Below, one piece after another: positions 24,715 through 35,100 of a stretch of DNA of 64,000 nucleotides (positions within the stretch are counted from its first letter, which is position 1; each line of letters opens with the position of its first letter). The stretch comes from Arthrobacter sp. PAMC25564 (GTDB taxonomy: Bacteria > Actinomycetota > Actinomycetes > Actinomycetales > Micrococcaceae), in the NCBI RefSeq assembly GCF_004798705.1, contig NZ_CP039290.1, forward strand, positions 1,798,001 through 1,862,000, written 5' to 3'. The translations under genes were made by a program, and so were the position numbers. The notes beneath the pieces are model-generated. The model made no database searches. It was not told the DNA's origin and saw only the letters and a list, made by a program, of their open reading frames with translations.

Positions 24715-27453
24715 GTGGCATCACTTATCGAAAAACTTCTCCGCACGGGGGATAAAAAAACCCTAAGGCAACTGCGGAACTATGCCGATTCCATTAATGC
24801 CCTCGAAGCCTCCTTTAAGACCTTCACCGATGCCGAGCTGCGCGAAGAGACCGACCGTCTCCGCGAGCGGCACGTGGACGGGGAGAAGCTGGACGATCTC
24901 CTGCCCGAGGCGTTCGCCGCCGTCCGCGAAGCCTCCTCCCGCACCCTCGGCCTGCGCCACTTCGACGTCCAGCTGATGGGTGGCGCCGCGCTGCACCTGG
25001 GAAATATTGCCGAGATGAAGACCGGTGAAGGAAAGACCCTCGTGGCCACTGCTCCGGCCTACCTCAATGCCCTCGCCGGCAAAGGCGTGCACGTCATTAC
25101 CGTCAATGACTACCTCGCCGAATACCAGTCCGACCTGATGGGCCGCGTCTACCGCTTCCTGGGGTTGAGCAGCGGTTGCATCCTGTCCAACCAGGATCCC
25201 ACCTTCCGCCGCGAACAGTACGCCGCGGACATCACCTACGGGACCAACAACGAATTCGGCTTCGACTACCTGCGCGACAACATGGCGTGGGACAAGTCAG
25301 AGCTCGTCCAGCGCGGCCACCACTTCGCCATCGTTGATGAGGTGGACTCAATCCTCATCGATGAGGCCCGTACCCCGCTCATCATTTCCGGACCCGCGCA
25401 GGGTGACACGAACCGCTGGTACAGCGAATTCGCCAAGGTGGTCATGCGCCTGAATCCGGATACCGACTACGAGGTCGACGAGAAGAAGCGCACCGTCGGC
25501 GTGCTCGAGGCCGGCATCGAAAAGATCGAGGACTACCTCGGCATCCACAACCTGTATGAGTCCGCCAACACCCCGCTGATCGGCTTCCTGAACAACGCCA
25601 TCAAGGCCAAGGAACTGTTCAAGCGGGACAAGGACTACGTCATCCTGGACGGCGAAGTGCTGATCGTGGACGAGCACACGGGCCGCATCCTCGCCGGCCG
25701 GCGCTACAACGAGGGCATGCACCAGGCCATCGAGGCCAAAGAAGGTGTTGAGATCAAGGCCGAGAACCAGACCCTCGCCACCGTGACGCTGCAGAACTAC
25801 TTCCGCATGTACAAAAAGCTTGCGGGCATGACCGGTACCGCCGAGACCGAAGCCGCCGAGTTCATGAGCACCTACAAGCTCGGCGTCGTCGCCATCCCCA
25901 CCAACAAGGACATGCAGCGGATCGACCAGTCGGACCTCGTCTACAAGAACGAGGCGGTAAAGTTCGAGGCCGTGGTCAAGGACATTGCCGAACGGCATGA
26001 GAAGGGCCAGCCGGTCCTCGTCGGCACCACCAGCGTGGAGAAAAGCGAATACCTCTCCCGGCTGCTGGCCAAGGAGGGTGTTCGGCACGAGGTCCTGAAC
26101 GCCAAGAACCACGCCCGTGAAGCCGCGATCGTGGCCCAGGCCGGCCGCAAGGGCGCGGTGACTGTCGCCACCAACATGGCGGGCCGCGGTACCGACATCA
26201 TGCTCGGCGGAAACGCCGAATTCACCGCCGTCGCAGAACTCGCGAAGCGCGGTCTGGACCCGGAGGAAAACTCGGTCGAGTACGAGGCCGCGTGGCCCGC
26301 CGCCTTCGAGGCCGCGAAGCAGTCCGTCAAGGAGGAACACGAGGAAGTCCTCAACCTCGGCGGCCTCTACGTGCTCGGCACCGAACGCCATGAGTCGCGC
26401 CGCATCGACAACCAGCTCCGGGGACGTTCCGGGCGCCAGGGCGACCCGGGCGAGTCACGGTTCTACCTGTCCCTGACCGACGACCTGATGCGCCTGTTCA
26501 ACTCCGGCGCCGCGGAGCGGCTGATGAACAGCTCGGTGCCGGACGACGTCGCCCTCGAATCCAAGCTCGTCTCCCGCGCCATCGCCTCGGCACAGGGGCA
26601 GGTCGAGGGCCGCAACGCCGAACAGCGCAAGAACGTGCTCAAGTACGACGACGTCCTGAACCGCCAGCGTGAAGCCATTTACGGGGACCGCCGCCGCATC
26701 CTCGAAGGCGACGACCTGCACGAGAAGGTCCAGTTCTTCCTGGAAGACACCATCAATGCCTTCATCGACGAAGCCACCGCGGAGGGCACCGGCGACGACT
26801 GGGACTTCAACCTGCTGTGGTCCAATCTCAAGACCCTTTATCCGGTGAGCTTCACGCCCCGCGACGTGATCGACGAGGCCGGCGGAAAGTCACGGATCAC
26901 CGTGGAGTTCCTCAAGGAGGAGATCCTTTCCGATGCCCGCCTGGTCTACCAGGCCCGCGAAGAAACCATCGGATCCGAGAGCATGCGCGAACTCGAGCGC
27001 CGGGTCGTCCTGTCGGTGATCGGACGTAAATGGCAGGAACACCTCTATGAGATGGACTACCTCAAGGAGGGCATCGGCCTGCGCGCCATGGCCCAGCGGG
27101 ATCCGCTGGTGGAGTACCAGCGCGAGGGCTTCATCATGTTCCAGGCCATGATGGAAGCCATCCGCGAGGAAAGCGTCGGCTTCCTGTTCAACCTGGAGGT
27201 CGAGGTGACCCCGGCGGAGGACGTGGTCGTGGCGGATGCTGCGGGCCAGCACACCGAACACCATGAGCCGCAGATCCACGCCTCCGGGCTCGAAGCCCCC
27301 GACAAGCCCGCCCAGCTGCAGTACAGCGCCCCCGGTGAGGACGGCTCCGCCGAGACCCGCATCGAGGCCAAGGCCTCGGGACGCTCCGGAAATCCGGCCA
27401 AGGCGGCAGCGCAGGAATCCCCGCGCCGAAGTGCCAGGAAGAAGCGGCGCTGA
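24715..27453 (+). CDS. secA: Preprotein translocase ATPase SecA
   Basis: A 912-residue SecA motor that drives unfolded secretory proteins through SecYEG. Walker A is MKTGEGKT at residues 101-108; the DEAD-like Walker B is [17 protein letters not shown]; the second nucleotide domain has [18 protein letters not shown] and the helicase motif [18 protein letters not shown]; then the helical scaffold with [21 protein letters not shown]. The C-terminal Zn-binding SecB/ribosome tail is absent; the protein ends in a basic RSARKKRR, as in actinobacterial SecA1. The GTG start at 24715 is fixed by conservation of the N-terminus. A TAGACT -10-like element lies at 24665-24670. Confidence 0.97.
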   Translation: MASLIEKLLRTGDKKTLRQLRNYADSINALEASFKTFTDAELREETDRLRERHVDGEKLDDLLPEAFAAVREASSRTLGLRHFDVQLMGGAALHLGNIAEMKTGEGKTLVATAPAYLNALAGKGVHVITVNDYLAEYQSDLMGRVYRFLGLSSGCILSNQDPTFRREQYAADITYGTNNEFGFDYLRDNMAWDKSELVQRGHHFAIVDEVDSILIDEARTPLIISGPAQGDTNRWYSEFAKVVMRLNPDTDYEVDEKKRTVGVLEAGIEKIEDYLGIHNLYESANTPLIGFLNNAIKAKELFKRDKDYVILDGEVLIVDEHTGRILAGRRYNEGMHQAIEAKEGVEIKAENQTLATVTLQNYFRMYKKLAGMTGTAETEAAEFMSTYKLGVVAIPTNKDMQRIDQSDLVYKNEAVKFEAVVKDIAERHEKGQPVLVGTTSVEKSEYLSRLLAKEGVRHEVLNAKNHAREAAIVAQAGRKGAVTVATNMAGRGTDIMLGGNAEFTAVAELAKRGLDPEENSVEYEAAWPAAFEAAKQSVKEEHEEVLNLGGLYVLGTERHESRRIDNQLRGRSGRQGDPGESRFYLSLTDDLMRLFNSGAAERLMNSSVPDDVALESKLVSRAIASAQGQVEGRNAEQRKNVLKYDDVLNRQREAIYGDRRRILEGDDLHEKVQFFLEDTINAFIDEATAEGTGDDWDFNLLWSNLKTLYPVSFTPRDVIDEAGGKSRITVEFLKEEILSDARLVYQAREETIGSESMRELERRVVLSVIGRKWQEHLYEMDYLKEGIGLRAMAQRDPLVEYQREGFIMFQAMMEAIREESVGFLFNLEVEVTPAEDVVVADAAGQHTEHHEPQIHASGLEAPDKPAQLQYSAPGEDGSAETRIEAKASGRSGNPAKAAAQESPRRSARKKRR

Positions 27454-27491
27454 GCCGCCGCTGACTGCTGGTCCCAGGCGGCAACATTGAC

Positions 27492-27525
27492 GGAGGGCCG
27501 GAACACCTTGTTCCGGTCCTCCTTT
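27492..27525 (+). terminator. Intrinsic terminator after secA
   Basis: GGAGGGCCGGAACA (27492-27505) pairs with TGTTCCGGTCCTCC (27509-27522) with one G-U pair, followed by TTT. It also lies just past the end of the convergent gene. Confidence 0.85.
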
Positions 27526-27539
27526 GATCAGGGGCCTCC

Positions 27540-27983
27540 TTAGCCGATCTCCAGTACGGTGATGCGCCAGGCCAGCCTGCTGCGCTCAAGCCGCAGGGCG
27601 ACCGCCCGGACCCGCAGTTCGTCGACCACGACGGCGCTTGCCTCGTACACGTCCGGCGAGACCTGGCAGGCCCGGACCGAGCGGACGCAGGGATTCCGGT
27701 GCAGCCGTCCCGCCGTTGGCGAGCTTCCGGAGGCCATCCTGCGCGTCAATGCGGCCCGGTGCTGCAGGGCCGCAAGGCACCGCTCGTCCAGCCGTCGGGC
27801 CAGCTGCTGCACCGGCCGGGTGCCGGCCAGGACTTCTATCGCGGCCTGGACGGTGCTGCGGGAGATGGCGCAGATCTCGCGGCTCTCATCAACCACGCGC
27901 AGGCGGGCGGCCGGGACTGCTGATTCGGAGGCTGGTGAAACGGGGACGGCCGCGGCTGCGGGGATCCCGGTCATTGCGCTCAT
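27540..27983 (-). CDS. Rv3235-family protein
   Basis: A 147-residue protein resembling the small mycobacterial Rv3235 family, which also lies close to secA1. The conserved part is the C-terminal half, with RLHRNPCVRSVRACQVSPDVYEA in two pieces and the terminal DELRVRAVALRLERSRLAWRI, giving a compact alpha/beta pattern. No signal peptide or membrane segment. The function is unknown. The LysM gene lies upstream on the same strand, so the two are probably co-transcribed. Confidence 0.72.
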   Translation of the reverse strand: MSAMTGIPAAAAVPVSPASESAVPAARLRVVDESREICAISRSTVQAAIEVLAGTRPVQQLARRLDERCLAALQHRAALTRRMASGSSPTAGRLHRNPCVRSVRACQVSPDVYEASAVVVDELRVRAVALRLERSRLAWRITVLEIG

Positions 27984-28076
27984 GATGCTTCCTCTGCGTG
28001 GTTGTGGGTTCTGATGCAGGTCGTGTTGCTGCTTCGTCGCGCCGCGGCGGCTTGGGGTGACGGCGGGCGGGCGCTG

Positions 28077-28904
28077 TCAGGTGCCGGGCGGGAGCCGCAG
28101 GACCTGGCCAGGCAGGAGCACATCGGGGTTTTCGCCGATGGCCGGCCGGTTGGCCTGGTACAGCCGGGGCCACTCGACGGCGATGTCGACGTCGGAGGCG
28201 AACGGTCCCAGTTCCGCGGCTGCAAGGCTCCAGAGCGAATCCCCCGCACGGACGGTGATATCCCGGAGGGCCGCTGCGGGCTCCTGCGGCCGCAGTTGGG
28301 GGGAAGCGAGCGGGCCGGGCTCCACGAGCGGGCGCAGCGGTTTCCATTGCGGGTCCGCCACCGGCACGGTGGTGCGGGACGGGGGCTCCGGTGCCGAGGT
28401 TGCCGGGACGGTGGCCGCAGGATCCGGTCCTTCCGCGAAGGACGCGCCCGACGTCGGTGTCCAGGCCGCGGAAACGGCGGTCCGGGGGGACGGGCCGGTG
28501 CCGGGCACCGCGGGCGGGGTTGCTGCGCTGGCAAGCTGGGCGGTGATGAGCTGGAATCCGACGGCGGCCAGGGCGAGGCGCCGCATGAAGCCGGGGCTGA
28601 ACTTACCGGCGGCTTCGGCGGCCCGGGTCCGTCCCCCGCGCTCCAACAGGGCCGCAGCGAAGGCGATCAGCAGGGACATCACCCACCACGTGATGACGAT
28701 CAGGCCGGCTGTGTTGGCCAGGATTCCGAGCTGGTCTTCGAATGTCACGGACTGCTGCCGTGCGGACGAGGACCGCCAGCGCTGAACGAGGCTGTTTCCC
28801 GTGCCTGCAAGGAAGAAACCCAGCAGCAGGATCACGGCAGCCATGGCCGCATCCGCGCGCAGGAGGCGCGCAGGCCCGCCTTTCAGGGATTCAGTAGGGA
28901 CCAT
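28077..28904 (-). CDS. LysM domain-containing membrane protein
   Basis: A 275-residue protein with two or three N-terminal membrane segments (AAVILLLGFFLAGTGNSLV, ILANTAGLIVITWWVMSLL, and LALAAVGFQLITAQLASA), a long Pro/Ala/Thr-rich linker and one C-terminal LysM domain (DITVRAGDSLWSLAA ... NPDVLLPGQVLRLP). LysM binds N-acetylglucosamine-containing glycans, so it should sit at the membrane with the domain in the cell wall. The ATG at 28904 is chosen because GGAGG lies 5 bases upstream. It is divergent from the gene at 29070. Confidence 0.85.
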   Translation of the reverse strand: MVPTESLKGGPARLLRADAAMAAVILLLGFFLAGTGNSLVQRWRSSSARQQSVTFEDQLGILANTAGLIVITWWVMSLLIAFAAALLERGGRTRAAEAAGKFSPGFMRRLALAAVGFQLITAQLASAATPPAVPGTGPSPRTAVSAAWTPTSGASFAEGPDPAATVPATSAPEPPSRTTVPVADPQWKPLRPLVEPGPLASPQLRPQEPAAALRDITVRAGDSLWSLAAAELGPFASDVDIAVEWPRLYQANRPAIGENPDVLLPGQVLRLPPGT

Positions 28905-29034
28905 GACTGCCTCCAATATCGTGAACCATCCGCCTCGACACCTGGTTTGATGTCATTTGATGTTGTTGGATGAACTTAGAGACAGTTTGATCGCATTATT
29001 GGGGTTTTGTCTAGGGAGGGAAGCGCGGTGTGGA

Positions 29035-29063
29035 TTGACCGTCCCGGCACCCGCGCCTACGCT
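29035..29063 (+). promoter_or_regulatory. Promoter with consensus spacing and leaderless geometry
   Basis: TTGACC (29035-29040), a 17-base spacer and TACGCT (29058-29063), then 6 bases to the ATG at 29070. Transcription should start at or next to the A of the ATG. Confidence 0.6.
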
Positions 29064-29069
29064 GGCGCC

Positions 29070-29645
29070 ATGCGTTGGGACGACCTTTTTGGCGATATGG
29101 AGGCACAGCTGGCCGCCGGTGAGCGGCTGGATTTTGACGCGGACGTGGCGGAGCGGGCGCGGGCGGACGCGGCGGGAGTGGAACTGGGGGACCGGCTCCG
29201 CGGGTCGTTGGGCCTCCGGATCGGGATCCACCTCGCGTCCGGAACCAGCTTCGAGGGGGTCCTGAGCTATGTCGGAAGCCAGTCGCTGGTGCTCGACGAG
29301 CCGCGACACCAGGTCCTCATACCCCACGCGGCGGCGGTGCGCTATTCCGGGCTTTCCCGGCTCGCCGTGACGGAGCCGTCCGCGGTCCGGCAACGGCTCG
29401 GCCTTGCCAGTTCGTTGCGTGCCCTGGCACGGGACCGGGCGAGCCTGACCGTCCTGGTGGTGCGGGGACCGGGGGAGTCGGTGCTCCACGGGGTGATCGA
29501 CCGCGTCGGGCGGGACTTCCTGGACTTTGCCGTGACGCAGGCCGGTGAGGACCGCCGTGCCGCGAACGTCCGCCAGACGGCGACCATCCCGTTCGCAGCC
29601 CTTGCGGGTCTCAGGTCCGCCCGGGGCCCGGACAGCCAGCCGTAG
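29070..29645 (+). CDS. Conserved hypothetical protein of the secA region
   Basis: A 191-residue cytosolic protein I cannot assign to a named family. The N-terminal 45 residues are acidic; two similar beta-rich halves follow, with GIHLASGTSFEGVLSYVGSQ and later VVRGPGESVLHGVIDRVGRD. The pattern of a glycine, a hydrophobic strand and G-x-D/S-x-L-V-L faintly recalls an Sm-like barrel, so an RNA- or nucleotide-binding role is possible but speculative. The start is supported by a promoter placed for a leaderless message rather than by a ribosome-binding site. It is convergent with the small HTH gene. Confidence 0.75.
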   Translation: MRWDDLFGDMEAQLAAGERLDFDADVAERARADAAGVELGDRLRGSLGLRIGIHLASGTSFEGVLSYVGSQSLVLDEPRHQVLIPHAAAVRYSGLSRLAVTEPSAVRQRLGLASSLRALARDRASLTVLVVRGPGESVLHGVIDRVGRDFLDFAVTQAGEDRRAANVRQTATIPFAALAGLRSARGPDSQP

Positions 29646-29728
29646 CTCTCCGCTCGGGCCGGCTTCTCAGGCCGGCGTCAGGGGGGAATCCGAGGCGTCA
29701 GGCGCGGGTGCGCGACGGTGCCATCCGC

Positions 29729-29944
29729 TCAGACAGATTTGGACTTGGCCTCTTCGATCATCCGGCTGGCCTCGGCATAGCGCTCCTGGATGTACTGCTC
29801 CAGCATGGTCTCCTCAACGCGCCACTGGCCGCGTCCGCCCACCTGGATAGCCTTGAGCTCTCCGCTGCGGACCAGCGCATAGGCAGCAGGGGAGTTGATC
29901 TGGAGCTGCTCGGCAACGTCTGCGAGTGTCAGGAATCGGGGCAT
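29729..29944 (-). CDS. Small helix-turn-helix protein (BldC/excisionase type)
   Basis: A 71-residue single-domain MerR-like HTH protein of the excisionase/BldC group. The domain is MPRFLTLADVAEQLQINSPA followed by AYALVRSGELKAIQVGGRGQWRV, the usual helix-turn-helix plus wing, then a C-terminal helix. BldC-type proteins bind direct repeats head to tail and control developmental genes in Streptomyces. No integrase or phage gene is nearby, which argues against an excisionase role. Confidence 0.82.
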   Translation of the reverse strand: MPRFLTLADVAEQLQINSPAAYALVRSGELKAIQVGGRGQWRVEETMLEQYIQERYAEASRMIEEAKSKSV

Positions 29945-30110
29945 GACACCATTTTGCCACCGTTGACGTGGCACGGTGCGGTTATCCACAGTTTGCGGCT
30001 GTTTGCTCCCGGATCTTCCTCCCGCATCTTCCGTACGGCCCGGCTGGAAGCAACAATGATGGAGTCCGGCCCGCACGGGCCGGAGGGCGACTACAGGGGG
30101 AGCAGGACGC

Positions 30111-30758
30111 ATGAGCGTAGGCACGACGGCGGCAGCGGGTGCCCGGCTGAAGAAGCCATCATGGAAAGACCCCCGGCTCCTCATCGGGATCCTGCTCGTA
30201 CTCGCCTCGGTCGCCGGCGTCGTTGCGCTGGTGGGCGCCGCGGACCAGACCACGGAGGCCTATGCGGCGCGTGAGCCGATCGCCGTCGGCGAGAAGCTGA
30301 CTACGGACAAGCTGCACCGGGTCAAGGTCCGCCTTGGTGACGTCGAGGAGCACTATCTGACGCCGGAGACCGGAGTGGGCGGGGGGCTGGTCGCCGTCCA
30401 ACGGATCGGCAAGGACCAGCTGCTGCCGCGCGAAAGCCTGGGACAGCCCGACGCACTGGACCGCAAACCCGTGGCCGTCACGGTCGAGGAGAGCCTGCCG
30501 GCCCAGGCCGTGCCAGGCTCGCGGGTGGATGTCTGGGTCGCCCTGCCGGATACCAGGAACGGCTTCGGCCAGCCCACGCTGCTGCTGCCGGGGGCAGAGG
30601 TCGCGCAGCTCACCCAGGGCAGCACGGCCCTGGGGTCATCCCGGTCCACCGTTGTGATGGTGCTCGTTCAGGACGATCAGATGCCGAAACTGCTCGGAGC
30701 GCAGGCCAACAAGGCCAAGATCTCCGTCGTCTGGAATCCGGGCGGTGCGTCGCGATGA
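30111..30758 (+). CDS. SAF domain-containing membrane protein
   Basis: A 215-residue protein with one N-terminal membrane segment (about residues 23-44) and an outside SAF domain (about 50-130, AAREPIAVGEKLTTDKLHRV). It resembles the CpaB/RcpC proteins that act in Flp/Tad pilus assembly, but no other pilus gene is in the window. The stop overlaps the start of the CpaE-like gene by 4 bases, so the two are translationally coupled and probably work together. It starts behind GGGGGAGCAGGACGC. Confidence 0.8.
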   Translation: MSVGTTAAAGARLKKPSWKDPRLLIGILLVLASVAGVVALVGAADQTTEAYAAREPIAVGEKLTTDKLHRVKVRLGDVEEHYLTPETGVGGGLVAVQRIGKDQLLPRESLGQPDALDRKPVAVTVEESLPAQAVPGSRVDVWVALPDTRNGFGQPTLLLPGAEVAQLTQGSTALGSSRSTVVMVLVQDDQMPKLLGAQANKAKISVVWNPGGASR

Positions 30759-32065
30759 GCATCCCAGTGGTGACGGTCGGGCGCACCCGCGAGGACCTGG
30801 TCGGCGGACTGGAACGGCTCCACGGCCCGGTGTCCGTCGTCCGCAGGTGCAGCGAACTTGCCGAACTGCTCGCAGCCTGCCAGAGCGGGCTGGCCCGCGC
30901 CGCTGTTGTGGCGGACGGCAGCCGGGAACTGACCGCGTCGCTGGTTGACCGGTTGTCCGCCGTCGGCGTTGTTGTCCTGGCCCTGACGGACAACCCCGCG
31001 GAGATGGCCAGGCTCCGTGGGATCGGCGTGGGGACCGAGCCGCCGGGGGTCGATGCCGGAGCCCTTGCCGCCCGGATCTCGGCGGCCGTCGCGCAGCTCA
31101 CCGGCGCCGGGCTCCGGCCGCGGCCGGCCGCCGACAGTGCCTTTCCGGACGACGGGGCCCGACTGCAGACTCCCGGCGGCCCGGGCGCCGTGCCGGGTAC
31201 CTCAGGAAAGGGACAGATCATTGCGGTGTGGGGCCCTGCGGGTTCGCCGGGCAGGACCCTGGTGGCGGCGAACATCGCCGGGGAACTGGCGGCCGAGGGC
31301 AAATCCGTGCTCCTGGTCGATGCCGACAGCTATGGCGCCAGCGTGGCCGCCATGCTGGGGCTGCTGGATGAGGCAGCCGGGGTGGCCCAGGCCTGCCGGC
31401 TGGCGGACCAGGGGCTGCTCGACGGCGAGGCCTTGCTCAGGATCGCTACTCCCGTGGCGACAAAATCGGGGACGTTCCGGGTGCTCACCGGCATCACCCG
31501 GGCGGACCGGTGGACGGAACTCCGGGCCGCCGCGCTCTCCCTGGTGCTGGAGCGGGCGCGGGAGATCGCCGAGGTGACGGTGGTGGACACCGGTTTCTGC
31601 CTTGAGGCCGACGAGGAACTGAGTTTTGACACCATGGCGCCGCGCCGGAATGCCGCGACGCTGAGGAGCCTGGAGCTGGCGGATACCGTTTTTGCCGTGG
31701 GATCAGCCGATTCCGTCGGCGTGCCGAGGCTGGTCCGGGGACTGGCCGAGCTGGAAACCGCGGTCCCGCAGGTGTCCCCGATAGTCGTGATGAACAAGGT
31801 CCGGGCCGCCGCCGTGGGCCGCTCCCCGGAGCGGCAACTGACGGACGCCTGGGAACGCTACGGCCCCGGGCCGGCGCTGTCGGCGTTCCTGCCGGCGGAC
31901 CCTGCCGCGAGCGACGCCGCGCTGCTGTCCGGCTCACTGCTGCTGGAGACAGCCCCGGAATCGGGACTTCGGAAAGCCATCGCAAATCTGGTTTGTGCAC
32001 CTGCACAGCGGAATCGCAAATCCTCTGTCTTTACTTCCACAGCAAAGCGCCGGGCAAAGGGTTAG
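30755..32065 (+). CDS. CpaE-like (ParA/MinD superfamily) ATPase with an altered P-loop
   Basis: A 436-residue protein: an N-terminal receiver-like domain without a phosphorylation site (about residues 1-110), a Pro/Gly linker, and a C-terminal MinD/ParA-type domain (about 142-410). The P-loop reads GPAGSPGRT (150-158), with Arg157 where the invariant Lys of GKT should be and no signature KGG lysine, so ATP hydrolysis may be weak or absent. The following LLVDADSYGASVAAMLG is the normal switch region. It overlaps the SAF gene upstream. The pairing recalls CpaB-CpaE of Tad pili, without other pilus genes. A related Soj/ParA-like gene lies near pdtaS in mycobacteria. Confidence 0.8.
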   Translation: MSIPVVTVGRTREDLVGGLERLHGPVSVVRRCSELAELLAACQSGLARAAVVADGSRELTASLVDRLSAVGVVVLALTDNPAEMARLRGIGVGTEPPGVDAGALAARISAAVAQLTGAGLRPRPAADSAFPDDGARLQTPGGPGAVPGTSGKGQIIAVWGPAGSPGRTLVAANIAGELAAEGKSVLLVDADSYGASVAAMLGLLDEAAGVAQACRLADQGLLDGEALLRIATPVATKSGTFRVLTGITRADRWTELRAAALSLVLERAREIAEVTVVDTGFCLEADEELSFDTMAPRRNAATLRSLELADTVFAVGSADSVGVPRLVRGLAELETAVPQVSPIVVMNKVRAAAVGRSPERQLTDAWERYGPGPALSAFLPADPAASDAALLSGSLLLETAPESGLRKAIANLVCAPAQRNRKSSVFTSTAKRRAKG

Positions 32066-32123
32066 GGTCGACGTAAAGGCCGCAACGAGGCGGCCCCGAA
32101 CTGCTTTATGGAGGCGTTTGTCG

Positions 32124-35100
32124 ATGTCGTCTGGGTCCAGTGTGGAGGATCAACCCGTTTCGATCGGTGCCGGTGAGGGCTACCTCGCGGATTACTATGA
32201 GCACCTCCCGGAAGAGGATTCCCGGGGCTATGCCCATGAGGTCCTGGCCGCAAGGGCCGACACCCACCGCCGGCTCGCCGCCAGGCGGCTCCCGGGAATC
32301 GCCAATATCTCCGTCATCGATGAGGCCGACTGCAGCGTCCTGTACGTCGTCACTGATGACATGCCTTTCCTGGTCGACTCGGTCAACGCGGAACTGGTCC
32401 GGCAGAAGGCGCCGATCCACCTGGTACTGCACCCGCTGTTCGTGGTCATGCGCAACCGTGCGAGCGGCGACCTGGTCAAGGTCTCGCGCGTGCCCTCCCA
32501 TCTGGGCATCTCCAGCGGAGACACTGCGGCGATGCCTAACCTCTCCCACCTGATCGCCCAGGGCGACAACGCCTCCCACATGGAGTCCTGGATCGCCGTC
32601 GAAATCGCCCGCGTGGACGAGGAAAAGCGCGCCCGCCTGGTTGAAGGCATCGGGCGGGTGCTGGGTGACGTCCGCGCCGCCGTCGAGGACTGGCCCAGGA
32701 TGCGCAGCAAGGCACTCGAGATCGCCGCGGACCTGGACAAGGTGTCCAACCCGGCCCAGATCACCGAACTGCGCCAGGCCCAGGAGCTGTTGCGCTGGAT
32801 GGATGATGGCAACTTCACCTTCCTCGGATACCGCGAATACGACCTCATGAACGTAGCCGGCGAGGATGTGCTGGAACCCCGGGATGACAGCGGCCTGGGC
32901 CTGCTCCGCGGCGGCGCCGACACCCCGCACCAGATCCAGCACCTCACCGCGGCCGGCCGGAAGAAGGCCCGCGAGAAGCGTGCCCTCGTGATCACGAAGG
33001 CCAACTCCCGCTCCACCGTGCACCGTTCGGCGTACCTGGACTACATCGGAGTCAAGAGCTTCGACGCCGCGGGCAACGTCAACGGCGAGCGCCGGTTCAT
33101 TGGCCTGTTCGCCACGAGTGCCTACGCCGGCTCCGTCCGGGCCATCCCGGTGGTCCGCGAAAAGGTCGCCGCCGTGCTGAACGGCGCCGGCTTCCCGCCG
33201 GATTCACACTCGGGCAAGGACCTGCTGGGGATCCTTGAGACATACCCCCGCGATGAGCTGTTCCAGATCGAGATTCCCGATCTCGCGGCCACGGCGACGG
33301 GCATCCAGCGGCTGCAGGAACGCCGCCGGACCCGGTTGTTCCTCCGGCCGGATATTTACGGCCGGTTCATGTCCGCCGTCGTTTATCTTCCCCGCGACCG
33401 TTACACCACGAATGTGCGGCTGCGCATCGAGCAGGAGCTGCGGGAAACATTCGACGCGGTCTCGATCGACTACGAGGCACGGATGACAGAATCCGCGCTG
33501 GCCCGGCTCTTCTTCCGGATCCGGCTGCCCAAGAACGCCGACGTCAGCAACGTCAACAGCGCGGAGCTGGAAAAGCGGCTGGTCCGCGCGGCACGCTCCT
33601 GGCCTGAGGGCATCACCGAAGTCCTGCGGGCCAGGTCCGAGAACGACGGTGCAGAGGGCGCCAAGGAACTCGCTGCCCTCTGGGCCGATGCCTTCCCTGC
33701 CGGTTACCGCGTCGATTACGAGGTCGAGGACGCGCTGGAAGACATCGCCCGCTTCGAGAAATACGGGGCGGCGGCCGAACGGGCCGGGGAAGGCATCAAG
33801 GCGGAACCAGGCGTCCACGTCTACCTTCCGGAAGGCGCCGGCGCGACGCTGGAGGAGGACGCGCGCGTCAAGCTCTACATGCTGGAGCCCAAGAGCCTGA
33901 GCCAGATCCTGCCGTTCTTCCACAACCTCGGGCTTGAGGTCCTCGACGAGCGTCCGTTTGAGATCGAAACGGCGGACCACCGTGACTTCTTCCTTTATGA
34001 TCTCGGCCTGAAATACCCGGCAGGGGTTGACCCGCGGACGACCGGCCGGCTGCTCGCTGATTCCTTCGGGGCGGCAGTGTCCGGTGTGGTGGAATCGGAC
34101 AGCTTCGACCGGCTCGTGCTGCGCGAGGGGATGCACTGGCGCCAGGTGATTGTGCTGCGCGCCTACGCCAAGTACATGCGCCAGATGGGAAACACCAACT
34201 CCTTCGAGTTCATGTCGGACACCCTGCTGGCGAACCCGGACGTGACCCGGGCGCTGACGGCCCTGTTTGCGGCACGCTTCGATCCCTCGCTCGACGACGC
34301 CGGGCGCCAGCTCCGGCAGGATGAGGTCGGCGCCGGACTGGACGCCGCCATCGAACAGGTCGCCACCCTCGACGCCGACCGGGTGCTGCGCACCTTCAGG
34401 AACCTGATCCAGGCCACGACGCGCACCAACTACTTCCAGAACAAGACCCACCTCAGCTTCAAGCTCAACCCCGCCGCCATCGAGGGGCTGCCCTTCCCGA
34501 GGCCCAAGTTCGAGATCTGGGTCTACGCACCCCGGGTCGAAGGCGTGCACCTGCGCTTCGGCAAGGTGGCCCGCGGCGGGCTGCGCTGGTCGGACCGGCG
34601 TGAGGATTTCCGGACCGAAATCCTCGGCCTCGTCAAGGCGCAGACGGTCAAGAACGCCGTGATCGTCCCCACCGGGGCCAAGGGCGGATTCTTCGCGAAG
34701 CAGCTCCCGGACCCGGCATCGGACCGCACCGCCTGGATGGCCGAGGGCATCGAGAGCTACAAGACCTTCATCCGCGGGCTCCTGGACATCACCGACAACC
34801 TCGTCACGACGCCGGAGGGCGAGACCGTGGTGCCGCCGGCCGACGTCGTCCGGCACGACGACGACGATACCTACCTCGTCGTAGCGGCCGACAAGGGCAC
34901 GGCGTCCTTCTCCGACATCGCCAACGGGCTTGCCGGGGAGTACGGCTTCTGGCTCGGGGACGCCTTCGCCTCCGGGGGTTCGGTGGGCTACGACCACAAG
35001 GCCATGGGCATCACCGCACGCGGCGCCTGGGAATCGGTCAAGCGCCACTTCAGCGAGCTGGACCTCGACACGCAGTCCGAACCGTTCACCGTGGTCGGCG

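Noticed and set aside
29729..29944. Excisionase of a mobile element
   Set aside because: The domain type fits, but there is no integrase, attachment-site repeat or phage gene nearby. A BldC-like regulator is more likely.
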